This document shows positions 9,472 through 17,511 of a stretch of DNA of 35,779 nucleotides, piece by piece. The DNA is from an uncultured Spirochaetales bacterium (GTDB lineage: Bacteria > Spirochaetota > Spirochaetia > Sphaerochaetales > Sphaerochaetaceae), in the NCBI GenBank assembly GCA_949297785.1, contig CASFTW010000018.1, forward strand, positions 1-35,779. Direction: 5' to 3'. Each line of letters opens with the position of its first letter. Positions within the stretch are counted from its first letter, which is position 1. The position numbers and the translations under genes were made by a program. The notes under the pieces were generated by a model. That model searched no databases. It was not told where the DNA came from and was given only the letters and a program-made list of their open reading frames with translations.

Positions 9472-10644
9472 ATGAAAACAAGAAAATTCATTTCCGTCTT
9501 ATTGATCATGATACTCTGTGCAGGACTCACCTTCGCTTCAGGTGCACAGAGTCTTTACAACGACTTTGAGACTGCCGTCCGGAACGGTGATGTGTCAGGG
9601 GCAATTGAAGCATACAGCAGTCTGAACGATCAGATCGCAAAAGAAAAGGAAAACATACAGAAATCCATAGAGAAGGCTTTCGACAAACACGACAGGGAGC
9701 TTTACCGCAATGCGATGAATGATCTGAGGAATCTCAGCTCATACTCGATCAGCAGACAGGATACGGATGCCCTTCTCACTGCAATCGTGAATTCAGACAG
9801 CAGCGAGGCCGGACAATGGGCCGAATGGCTTTATGAGAATTCCTCATACTACCATCCGGTGCTCACCTTCTCCACAGACATCTCGAGTGACGGCTATGCC
9901 CAGAGCTACAGGAGAAGCATCTCCGTCGCACCGGGCAGTGATGTGACACTTCCGGACAGTTCATCATTTTCCACCAACACCACGGCAAGCGGCGTGCTCA
10001 CCGGATGGGGACTCACCCCGGATGAGGTGATCTATGAAGCCGGAGAGACAATAAAGATGCCTTATACCGACCAGACACTGTATGCCGTGTACAAGGCCCA
10101 GGTTGTCTTCAGTGATGAATACAGCGGCAGCAATACCGTCTTCGACGATGTGAAGGCCGGCGATGTTATTGAAATTCCCGTCCTCCAGGATCAGCCGGAT
10201 GCGATCTTTGAAGGCTGGTATGACAGAACAAGCGGACAGTATCTGAGCCCGGATGAAAGCGAGTACACAGTGCGCGGCATGGGTGCATCGTTCCAGGCCC
10301 TTTACATAAAGGCAGAGGCGACAAGCATCTCAACCGGACACTACGATGTGTCAAAGCTTCCGACTGCGACACAGATTCCTCTCAGCTTCGCAATCGAGAA
10401 CACCGGCTCAGAGGACCTGAGGGGCGTCGACATCAGCGTGTCTTCCGAAAGCGAATACGTGACGCTCATGAACACGAATGCCTACATCAGGAACATGAAG
10501 GCCGGAAAGAGCTACAACCTGACCGGAGTGAAGGCTGTGATCTCTTCCTCCTGCCCGTCCGGAACAGACATACCGGTGACGGTCACGATGACTGACAGCG
10601 AAGGAAACACATTCACAAGCACATTCAACTTGACCTCCAAGTGA
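9472..10644 (+). CDS. Secreted protein with two InlB-type repeats and a C-terminal beta domain
   Basis: A 390-residue exported protein of unknown function. Residues 1 to about 24 form a signal peptide (MKTRKF, then a hydrophobic core ending TFASGA). The cysteine in that core is not in a proper lipobox, so type I cleavage is likely. Residues 25-130 look helical and charged. Two copies of the Listeria-Bacteroides (InlB B-type) repeat follow: one around 150-215 ending DQTLYAVY, another around 225-280 with FEGWYD. The remainder, from about 290, resembles a CARDB-like beta-sandwich (PLSFAIENTGSEDLRGVDISV). Such repeats occur in surface or adhesive proteins. AAGGAG precedes the ATG, and a strong terminator follows. 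Confidence 0.75.
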   Translation: MKTRKFISVLLIMILCAGLTFASGAQSLYNDFETAVRNGDVSGAIEAYSSLNDQIAKEKENIQKSIEKAFDKHDRELYRNAMNDLRNLSSYSISRQDTDALLTAIVNSDSSEAGQWAEWLYENSSYYHPVLTFSTDISSDGYAQSYRRSISVAPGSDVTLPDSSSFSTNTTASGVLTGWGLTPDEVIYEAGETIKMPYTDQTLYAVYKAQVVFSDEYSGSNTVFDDVKAGDVIEIPVLQDQPDAIFEGWYDRTSGQYLSPDESEYTVRGMGASFQALYIKAEATSISTGHYDVSKLPTATQIPLSFAIENTGSEDLRGVDISVSSESEYVTLMNTNAYIRNMKAGKSYNLTGVKAVISSSCPSGTDIPVTVTMTDSEGNTFTSTFNLTSK

Positions 10645-10679
10645 AAATAAGGGAAGGACGCACTGATCATCAGTCCCGG

Positions 10680-10716
10680 CTGCCGCATCACAACAGGTGG
10701 TGCGGCAGTCTTTTTT
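10680..10716 (+). terminator. Rho-independent terminator of the InlB-repeat gene
   Basis: A 12-base stem (CTGCCGCATCAC with one wobble partner in GTGGTGCGGCAG), a 5-base loop and a TCTTTTTT run lie 35 bases after the stop codon on the plus strand. There is no T-run in the opposite direction, so it serves the plus-strand gene only. Confidence 0.9.
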
Positions 10717-10718
10717 CA

Positions 10719-11456
10719 TCAGAAGAATGCCGCTGCGATAAGACAGGGCGGTATGACACATAAAGCGCTGAGCACGCTGCCTGCGTAAAGCCGCATTCCG
10801 TAGTCTTCCCTTTTTCTTATGACAAGGGAGAAAAGAGCACACTTTGCAAAGAAGAAAACGGCAAAGGAAAACCATGAACCGTAGAAAACGGAATATGCAT
10901 ACAGGAGTCTTTCGATGATTCCGATCACAGAACCACTGTATCCGGTGTTCTCATTCTGTCCTTCCTCGATGAGAGAGAGGAGTTTCCTTATGATCACGTT
11001 TGCGGGCCGGATGATCAGGGCAAGGGTGAATGCAAAGGAAAGCACCTGATTGTAATCAAGGGCGAACCTGTCAAGGAAGAAACGAACCTGTCTCCATGGT
11101 TCGAAGCTTCCCCATCTGACGGAGTGGAGGAATGCCAGCGCGGCGAAGGCTGCAACCTTCAGAATCTCGAATATGACAAAAACGGTATCCCTCACCTTTT
11201 CATTTCCGCTTCTGCCGGCAGTGAAGAAATAAATCACGGAAAGCAGAAGATGGAGAATCAGTATGCTGAGTGCATACAGATAGTTGTTGCCGTCCAGCAC
11301 CGGAGAGAAAAACAGGGCGAGGGCTATGGTGTAGATCAGAAACTCAATGATCAGGCGCCAGGGCTTCTTTCCTTGTCCGAATGATGAAAAATAGTAAAAA
11401 GCGAACGCATGCGCGCACAGAAAAAGCATAAATGCCTGTCTCATATCCATGTGCAT
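10719..11456 (-). CDS. Multi-pass membrane protein, possible DUF3307 relative
   Basis: A 245-residue protein with about six hydrophobic segments. The C-terminal third (GSVIGIIERLLYAYSVFYG, then FFFAKCALF and a final hydrophobic helix) resembles the end of DUF3307 membrane proteins, in which an IGxxERLL helix is followed by an AAKS-like segment. The DUF3307 N-terminal motif is not evident, so this is a tentative family guess. I start at the ATG at 11456 (MHMDMRQ), which has GGAAAGGA upstream; the longer frame from 11495 has no such site. It is transcribed away from the pfk operon and converges on the InlB-repeat gene. Function unknown. Confidence 0.65.
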   Translation of the reverse strand: MHMDMRQAFMLFLCAHAFAFYYFSSFGQGKKPWRLIIEFLIYTIALALFFSPVLDGNNYLYALSILILHLLLSVIYFFTAGRSGNEKVRDTVFVIFEILKVAAFAALAFLHSVRWGSFEPWRQVRFFLDRFALDYNQVLSFAFTLALIIRPANVIIRKLLSLIEEGQNENTGYSGSVIGIIERLLYAYSVFYGSWFSFAVFFFAKCALFSLVIRKREDYGMRLYAGSVLSALCVIPPCLIAAAFF

Positions 11457-11527
11457 GATAATATCCTTTCCTTCCGGATTAAGAAAGAACCCCATGCGAA
11501 GTGAAAAACATGCTAGAATATTTCAGA

Positions 11528-11600
11528 TTTCACATGGTTTTCACATTCAAAACGTTTTTCATTATGTGAAAAACTTTGCTAAGATGTTAAAAAAAGGAGG
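11528..11600 (+). promoter_or_regulatory. pfk operon promoter region with repeated TTTCACAT boxes
   Basis: Two direct TTTCACAT boxes (11528-11535 and 11539-11546, 11 bases apart) and one inverted copy ATGTGAAA (11564-11571) lie upstream of pfk. An 8-base inverted repeat GTTTTTCA / TGAAAAAC (11554-11574) overlaps a weak -35 (TTTTCA, 11556-11561), which is followed by a -10-like TAAGAT (11580-11585). A strong AAAGGAGG ribosome-binding site at 11593-11600 fixes the pfk start. The boxes suggest an operator for an unidentified regulator. Confidence 0.5.
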
Positions 11601-11607
11601 ACAGATT

Positions 11608-12696
11608 ATGAGAATCGGTATTTTAACGGCAGGCGGAGACTGTCCGGGTCTCAACGCAGTCATCAGAGGTTTCGCAAAATATGTTTACAACCAGATCCCG
11701 GATGCGGAGATCATCGGCATCTCGGACGGCTACCGCGGGCTCATCAACGGAGAGTTCAAGAACCTGAAGGAATCGGATTTCTCCGGTATCCTGAACATTG
11801 GCGGCACCATCCTCGGAACATCGAGGCAGCCCTTCAAGGAAATGACGAAGGAGGAGCAGAACGGCAGCACCCGCCTTGATCAGATGGTGAAGAACTACAA
11901 GAAGGCGAAGCTTGACCTTGTCGTCACGCTGGGAGGAGCCGGTACGCACAAGACTGCGGCCCTGCTCTCCGGTGCAGGCTGCAACGTCATCGGACTTCCC
12001 AAGACCATTGACAACGATATATGGGGAACGGACATCACATTCGGTTTCCATTCCGCAGTCGACATAGACACAGAGTGCATCGACCGTCTTCACACCACGG
12101 CTGCAAGCCACGGCAGGACAATGGTTGTCGAAATCATGGGAAACAAGGTCGGCTGGCTCACTCTGTATTCCGGCATAGCAGGAGGTGCCGACATCATCCT
12201 GATTCCGGAAATCCCGTTTGACCCGGATGAAGTGTGCAAGACCGTTGCAAAGCGCTACAAGAGCGGCAAGGACTTCACGATCATCGCCATCGCGGAAGGT
12301 GCAATGACAAAAGCGGAAGCTGAAATGAAGAAAGCAGACAGACTTGCCGCAAGGGGAAGTGAAACCACCGCGACAAATGCCATCGCCCGCTATATCCAGG
12401 AGCAGGTCGGCGTCGAGACAAGAACAGTCGTCATCGGACACCTCCAGAGAGGCGGCAGCCCCTCCCCGTATGACCGTCTCATCTCCACTGAGCTGGGAAG
12501 CTTTGCCGGAAAGCTCGTTCAGGAAGGAAACTTCGGAACCACGGTTGCCGTGCAGAACAATGCCATCACCTACAACTGGCTCAGCGATGTCGCAGGAAAG
12601 ACAAAGTACGTCAGCGAGGACAACCAGATGGTGAATGTCGCCCGGTCAATCGGAATCTCATTCGGAGACGGAAGGAAATTCAAGGGAATAAAATGA
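11608..12696 (+). CDS. pfkA: 6-phosphofructokinase with an unusual donor-site motif
   Basis: A 362-residue PfkA-superfamily enzyme that phosphorylates fructose-6-phosphate at C1 in glycolysis. Visible motifs are GGDCPGLNAVIRG (9-21), catalytic TIDND (133-137) preceded by Lys132, and the substrate-binding segments MVVEIMG and IGHLQRGGSPSPYDR. The phosphoryl-donor motif, GGDG in ATP enzymes and GGDD in PPi enzymes, is here GGAG (109-112) followed by THK, so the first Asp is missing. Lys132 in place of Gly is usual in PPi-type and related groups, while Gly112 is the ATP-type residue. The donor is therefore uncertain. AAAGGAGG fixes the start, and a frame beginning at 11449 is only upstream read-through. 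It overlaps the next gene (ATGA) and heads an operon with polyphosphate genes. Confidence 0.9.
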   Translation: MRIGILTAGGDCPGLNAVIRGFAKYVYNQIPDAEIIGISDGYRGLINGEFKNLKESDFSGILNIGGTILGTSRQPFKEMTKEEQNGSTRLDQMVKNYKKAKLDLVVTLGGAGTHKTAALLSGAGCNVIGLPKTIDNDIWGTDITFGFHSAVDIDTECIDRLHTTAASHGRTMVVEIMGNKVGWLTLYSGIAGGADIILIPEIPFDPDEVCKTVAKRYKSGKDFTIIAIAEGAMTKAEAEMKKADRLAARGSETTATNAIARYIQEQVGVETRTVVIGHLQRGGSPSPYDRLISTELGSFAGKLVQEGNFGTTVAVQNNAITYNWLSDVAGKTKYVSEDNQMVNVARSIGISFGDGRKFKGIK

Positions 12697-13622
12697 GAAA
12701 ATACGCAATCATCGATTTTTCGGCTTCCTCCCTCTCCCTGCTGATCGCGAAGATCGAGGGACTGAGAATGGAAGGCCTTCTGCACACAAGGATCCCGCTC
12801 AGTTTCTCCACTTCGATTTTCGAAGGAAGGGTCCTGAGCAGTGTCGAGAAACTGGAAGTGCTTGAATCAGCCGAGTGCATGATAGATATCTGCCGTGAGA
12901 ACGATGTCGACAGAGTATATGCAATCGCATCATCCACTTTGTCGTCTGTCAGTGAGGCGGATGATCTCATCAGCGAGATATCGGACAAGCTGTCGCTTCA
13001 CATCCAGAAACTTGACATCGCGGAGGAAGGAGAAGCCCGTCTGATTGCGAATGAACGTTACAGCATACTGCCCCGTGCCGTACTGGTTGACTTCGGTTCC
13101 CTCTCAACGAAGCTTTACAGTTTCTCCAACTATCTGTGCACCATACCTGCAGGACCGCTCGGACTCTACAAGGAACAGGTATCCCAGATGGTGCCCAGCA
13201 TAAAGGAAGCAAGGAACATAAAGGAGAAAGTCAGGGCGGTGCTTGATGAAGCCAACCTGCCGGAAGAAGGCTATTTCGAGAATGCGGTTCTGGCAGGCGT
13301 GTACAGCTGGGCACTTTACCAGCTGTACGCAGACTATTTCAAACTCTCTCATCAGCATGGTGAGAAGATAATGCAGTACAAGAAGCTCAAAAAGCTGTGC
13401 AAATACCTCATAAAACAGGATAACAGCCGTTCCCTGATGATACTTAAGAATGCGCCTGAAGTGATGACGCAGGTCATCCCTGCAGCCATTCTGGCAAAGG
13501 AAATGCTGAAAAGGTTCGGCGTTTCAAGCATAATAATTTCAGACCTTGGTGTTAAGGAAGGCGTGCTGAAACAGATTGTCTGCTCCTCCCGCAAGGCCGA
13601 GGGACTCGAGCTCAAGGGTTAA
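12693..13622 (+). CDS. Degenerate Ppx/GppA-like (exopolyphosphatase-type) protein
   Basis: A 309-residue protein with the outline of a Ppx/GppA actin-fold phosphatase. Residues 5-20 align with the phosphate-1 motif (IIDFSASSLSLLIAK in place of the usual DxGSNS), about 78-85 with the ATSA motif (IASSTLSS), about 110-118 with the GEEEAR motif (AEEGEARLI), and 131-141 with the DIGGGSTE motif (LVDFGSLSTKL). The glycines and acidic residues of the last motif are largely lost, so activity is doubtful and a binding or regulatory role is plausible. It overlaps pfk by four bases and ends four bases before ppk, so it clearly belongs to this operon. The identification rests on motif order and context. 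Confidence 0.65.
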   Translation: MRKYAIIDFSASSLSLLIAKIEGLRMEGLLHTRIPLSFSTSIFEGRVLSSVEKLEVLESAECMIDICRENDVDRVYAIASSTLSSVSEADDLISEISDKLSLHIQKLDIAEEGEARLIANERYSILPRAVLVDFGSLSTKLYSFSNYLCTIPAGPLGLYKEQVSQMVPSIKEARNIKEKVRAVLDEANLPEEGYFENAVLAGVYSWALYQLYADYFKLSHQHGEKIMQYKKLKKLCKYLIKQDNSRSLMILKNAPEVMTQVIPAAILAKEMLKRFGVSSIIISDLGVKEGVLKQIVCSSRKAEGLELKG

Positions 13623-13626
13623 TGGT

Positions 13627-15696
13627 ATGTCAAAAGAACTGGACGTAATGGGAAAATGCATAAAAGGCGCATATACAAACAGGGAGATAAGCTGGCTCGC
13701 ATTCAACAAGAGGGTGCTTGATCAGGCAATGGATCTGACCAATCCCCTGCTTGAAAGATGCAAGTTCCTTTCAATCTTCATTTCGAATCTGGATGAATTC
13801 ATCCAGGTGAGGCTTGGCACCCTTATAAACCAAGATGAAAAAGATCCTGCGGCAAAAGAAAACAAAACCGACATGACTGCCAGAGAACAGATCGATGCCA
13901 TACTTCACTGCCTTCCTTCTCTCTATAAAGCCAGCAACGAGACATACCGTTTCCTTAAAAACGAGCTGTATGACAAAGGCATAAGCATAATAAAGGGAAA
14001 AGACCTGTCCGAACGCCAGCTGAGCGTCGCAAAGGAAGCCTTCCACAGCCAGATCCTGCCAAGAACCAATCCGATGGTTCTTGACTCCAAGCATCCTCTC
14101 TACCGCTTTGAGAATTTCAGGATCTATCTTGTCGTTTCGCTCGAGAGGAAGGGACGGGAGATGACAGGCGTGGCATCTCTGCACACCACAACCCCGCGCC
14201 TCATAAAGCTTTCAGGCGGAAAAAAAGTCCATCTCATGCGCAGCGAGGAAATGCTCCTCAATTTCGCAGACAGCGTCTTCCCCGGCTTCACGGTGAAGGA
14301 CAAGGCACTCATCCGTGTCACACGCAATGCCGACTTCGACGCAAGTGCGGAGGATGCCGATGATGAATACGGATTTGACTTCTCCCGCCTCATCCAGACA
14401 AAAGTTGAAGGCAGGACCAGCAACGATGTGATCCGCCTTGAGACCACTGTCATTTCCGACAGTCTCAAAGGTTTTCTCCTCAAGACGCTGGGCATAAAGA
14501 AAAACAGCTGTTTCCTCATTCAGGGATGCTTTGATTACAAATTCATGTTCCGTATCGGGGATTTCTTCGACTACGAGACGCTCTCATCCCTGCGCTATCC
14601 GGCATACAAGCCGGTGGTGCCACGCTATCTGTCCCTCTCAGAGGACCTGATCAGTGAAGTAAGGAAGAAGGACATATTCCTCGCCTATCCATATCAGAGC
14701 ATTGATGTGCTTCTGAAGCTGCTTGAGCAGGCGGCATGCGACAGGAGGGTCACTTCGATAAAGATCACCATCTACCGTCTTGCCAGCAGATCAAAAATCA
14801 TTGAAGCACTGCTGAAGGCGGCGGAAAACGGCAAGGAAGTTGTCGCCATCATGGAGCTGTGCGCACGCTTTGACGAAGAGAACAATCTTTACAATGCAGA
14901 CATGCTGCGTGATGCAGGCTGCACTGTCTTCTATGGAATAGAAAACTACAAAGTCCATTCCAAGATCATATCCATAACAATGGAAGATGAAGATGGAATA
15001 AGCTATATAACCCATATAGGAACGGGAAACTACAACGAGTCGACGGCCAAGCAGTACACCGACCTGAATATCATAACGGCAAACCGGGAGATCGGAGAAG
15101 ACGGGGCCGCTTTCTTCAGGAATCTTGCCGTTCTCAATGTCGAGTACGATTACACCAGGCTTCTTGTCGCGCCGTATTCTCTCAAGGCCGGTCTCCTGGC
15201 TGAAATGGACAGGGAAATCGCAAAAGGCGACAAGGGTGTGATCCGTGCGAAGTTCAACTCCCTCACCGACAGGGACTGCATTGAGAAGCTCATTGAGGCA
15301 AGCCGTGCCGGCTGTCAGGTGTCTCTTGTCGTAAGGGGTATCTGCTGTCTGGTGCCGGGAGTGAAGGATCTTACCGAGAATATCACCGTGATAAGCATAG
15401 TGGGACGTTTCCTTGAGCACTCGAGAATCTATTCATTCGGATGTGAAGGCGAAGAGAGAGTGTACATCGCAAGTGCCGACATGATGACAAGGAATCTTGA
15501 GAAGAGAGTCGAAATCGCCACCCCTGTTCTCGACCCCGATGTGAAGAAAAAAGTACTTCATATCCTCTCCCTCGTGGAAAACGACAATGTGAAGGCCCGC
15601 CGTATGGACAGCACAGGCCGCTATGCCAAGATACAGAACCTCTCATCCCCGATCAACAGTCAGGAAGAATGTCTGAGGGAAGCTCTGAATCTCTAG
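13627..15696 (+). CDS. ppk1: Polyphosphate kinase 1
   Basis: A 689-residue PPK1, the usual length, which makes polyphosphate from ATP terminal phosphates and can run in reverse. The N-terminal domain begins TNREISWLAFNKRVLDQA, and the head domain contains SNLDEFIQVR. The autophosphorylated histidine is His444 in YKVHSKIISI, followed by THIGTGNYNESTAKQYTDL, the standard PPK1 segment. The C-terminal domain carries the second conserved histidine in FLEHSRIYSFG. I start at the ATG at 13627, with AAGGG eight bases upstream, instead of the frame's first Met inside the preceding gene. It is the last gene of the pfk operon and has its own terminator. Confidence 0.95.
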   Translation: MSKELDVMGKCIKGAYTNREISWLAFNKRVLDQAMDLTNPLLERCKFLSIFISNLDEFIQVRLGTLINQDEKDPAAKENKTDMTAREQIDAILHCLPSLYKASNETYRFLKNELYDKGISIIKGKDLSERQLSVAKEAFHSQILPRTNPMVLDSKHPLYRFENFRIYLVVSLERKGREMTGVASLHTTTPRLIKLSGGKKVHLMRSEEMLLNFADSVFPGFTVKDKALIRVTRNADFDASAEDADDEYGFDFSRLIQTKVEGRTSNDVIRLETTVISDSLKGFLLKTLGIKKNSCFLIQGCFDYKFMFRIGDFFDYETLSSLRYPAYKPVVPRYLSLSEDLISEVRKKDIFLAYPYQSIDVLLKLLEQAACDRRVTSIKITIYRLASRSKIIEALLKAAENGKEVVAIMELCARFDEENNLYNADMLRDAGCTVFYGIENYKVHSKIISITMEDEDGISYITHIGTGNYNESTAKQYTDLNIITANREIGEDGAAFFRNLAVLNVEYDYTRLLVAPYSLKAGLLAEMDREIAKGDKGVIRAKFNSLTDRDCIEKLIEASRAGCQVSLVVRGICCLVPGVKDLTENITVISIVGRFLEHSRIYSFGCEGEERVYIASADMMTRNLEKRVEIATPVLDPDVKKKVLHILSLVENDNVKARRMDSTGRYAKIQNLSSPINSQEECLREALNL

Positions 15697-15726
15697 GAAA
15701 AAGAAGTCACTAAAAAAGAAACAAGG

Positions 15727-15764
15727 CATTCCGTCCAGCCTGGCAGACGGGATGTCTTTTTTTT
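15727..15764 (+). terminator. Rho-independent terminator of the pfk-ppx-ppk operon
   Basis: Stem CATTCCGTC / GACGGGATG (one wobble), 10-base loop with a small inner CCA/TGG pairing, then an eight-T run after one C. It lies 30 bases downstream of ppk on the plus strand. Confidence 0.9.
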
Positions 15765-15776
15765 GAAATAAGTCTG

Positions 15777-17219
15777 TTATAGAACTTTTTCCACTTTCAG
15801 GGTGACGGAGTTATTTCCGCTGCCGTAACGCGGTTCTATGTATGCATATGTCAGCTCGAGCTCCGGATCGTTTTCAGATGAGAAATCGAATGATGGCTTT
15901 CCTTTGTGGATGTTCTGTCCTGAATAGCCTTTTTCACTGAAAGCAACAACTCTTATGTTGCTGACAGCATCAAAGCTGTCTGCAGATATCTTCAGACCTT
16001 TAAGATCTTCTTTACTGCCTTCAAATATTACAGGAATGAAACGGAGGGAATCAGGATCAAACTGTATTGTTTTGCTTTTTTCTTCTGAAACATCGAAAGT
16101 CACAAACGAGTCTTCAATTTCTGCAGCTTCTTTTTCACTTAGTTCTCTCCATGAAATGCTTCCGATATCATCCTTTCTGCAAAGTCCCTGAGGAGATGAA
16201 AGATAATAGTTGAACCAGAATTCGGGCTGTCCTCCTTTCACATATATTTCAAGATCACCGTTCTCATTGTATCCAAGAGGAAAGAAATAACGGACATCAT
16301 AAGAACCTTTACCGTCAACGGTTGTTCCCAATATCTCATGAAGCTGATACATAAAACCTTCAGGGATACCGTCGTCATTCAGTTCTATTGTTATTATCGC
16401 AGCCTTGTCGCTTTGTGGAACAATGTAGTAAGTCGGAGAATTAAGCTCAGCAGGCACATCTGCCTTCAGCTCCAGAGGTGTTTTCAGCATCACCTCATAT
16501 CGCAGATTATCATCCTGTGTACCGGCGACATCCAGATCTTCAAGACGCCTGTGCAGAGAAAAGTAGATTTTTACCGCATCAAGAGAAGAACAGGCATCTA
16601 TGTCATTTGTATTCACGCCGTATCCTGAATTGTCAAAAACCTGGGTGACGCTCAGGCCGCCGCCATCTCCAGTACGCAGAACTTCAGCGATCAATCGGTC
16701 AGGATCTTCTATTCCATATTTTTCATTATTCTCAAGGTCAATATAGAAATATGACTGATATACAGGGCGTCCTTCTTCATCATAATACAGAATCTCACTG
16801 TCTTTCGGGACGAATACAAGATCCTCAGGAGAAGTGAATTTCTCCTGAGGCAGCTCATAAACAAGTGCATCCGAGGCATTGAAGTCAGAAAGAGAGAAAA
16901 CCGCCTCCCCTTTTTCATCAGGTATGATCAGATAAGTCCCGTTCCCGATATTTCTGAGCGAAGACGATACATATCTCTTAGCAGATTTCTGCAGAGATCC
17001 TGAAAAAGAAACAGCGTACATCTTCTCCGCCTCAAGAGATGACAGAAAAACAACATCAGATGTTATCTCCTGCACACCTTCTTCAAGCTGACCTGACGTA
17101 ATTTCAACACTCCCTTCTGGCAGTACAGTTTCTTCACTTTCATCAGGAATCGTGCCGGTAGTACCGTCACAGGAAACCAGCATGAACACAATAAGCAGAA
17201 CTGCAAATATATTTTTCAT
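15777..17219 (-). CDS. Lipoprotein of unknown function
   Basis: A 480-residue protein that begins with a lipoprotein signal peptide (MKNIFAVLLIVF, then MLVSC, with Cys17 as the lipidated residue) and an acidic linker (DESEETVLPEG). I recognise no domain in the remainder, which is rich in beta-prone, Asp/Glu/Ser segments and contains no obvious enzyme motif. It is expected to be anchored on the inner or outer membrane facing outward. It stands alone, converging with the pfk operon on one side and separated from the oxidoreductase by about 290 bases. That intergenic stretch holds a poly-T run and the oxidoreductase's terminator. Confidence 0.75.
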   Translation of the reverse strand: MKNIFAVLLIVFMLVSCDGTTGTIPDESEETVLPEGSVEITSGQLEEGVQEITSDVVFLSSLEAEKMYAVSFSGSLQKSAKRYVSSSLRNIGNGTYLIIPDEKGEAVFSLSDFNASDALVYELPQEKFTSPEDLVFVPKDSEILYYDEEGRPVYQSYFYIDLENNEKYGIEDPDRLIAEVLRTGDGGGLSVTQVFDNSGYGVNTNDIDACSSLDAVKIYFSLHRRLEDLDVAGTQDDNLRYEVMLKTPLELKADVPAELNSPTYYIVPQSDKAAIITIELNDDGIPEGFMYQLHEILGTTVDGKGSYDVRYFFPLGYNENGDLEIYVKGGQPEFWFNYYLSSPQGLCRKDDIGSISWRELSEKEAAEIEDSFVTFDVSEEKSKTIQFDPDSLRFIPVIFEGSKEDLKGLKISADSFDAVSNIRVVAFSEKGYSGQNIHKGKPSFDFSSENDPELELTYAYIEPRYGSGNNSVTLKVEKVL

Positions 17220-17455
17220 GAATATCGTCCTTCCCTTTTGTCATTATATGCCCAGAATAATGTATTTTTTTTTCTGTATACTTTTATGCATTTTATTCCG
17301 TATTTTGCGGCACGAGTGCAGGGAATTGAAAACACTACATACCAAGACAACCTTTTCAGCCCCATACACCAGAAACTCGATTTCGGTTAAAAGCACTCAT
17401 TTCAGAAAGCAGCTCCAGCCTGTGAATTTTCCAAAAAAGAAGTCTATAAAACAGC

Positions 17456-17492
17456 AAAGGCATCCTGCCAGTACCCAAAGCAGAATGCCTTT
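17456..17492 (-). terminator. Terminator of the oxidoreductase gene
   Basis: Read on the minus strand, the arms are AAAGGCATTCTGC and GCAGGATGCCTTT, with an 11-base loop. The single non-Watson-Crick position is a G-U wobble only in the minus-strand RNA, which argues for this direction. The following T-tract is short and interrupted (TGCTGTTTTA). It lies about 20 bases after the oxidoreductase stop. Confidence 0.75.
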
Positions 17493-17511
17493 TGTTTCAA
17501 ATCATATGTCC

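Noticed and set aside
11449-11607. 53-codon extension of pfk upstream
   Set aside because: It covers the promoter and ribosome-binding region and does not look like protein; MRIGILTAGGDCPG is the standard PFK start.
11623-12441. 272-codon frame antisense to pfk
   Set aside because: Entirely within a clear PFK reading frame; Cys/Asp-rich composition and no family features. A shadow of the biased codon use on the other strand.
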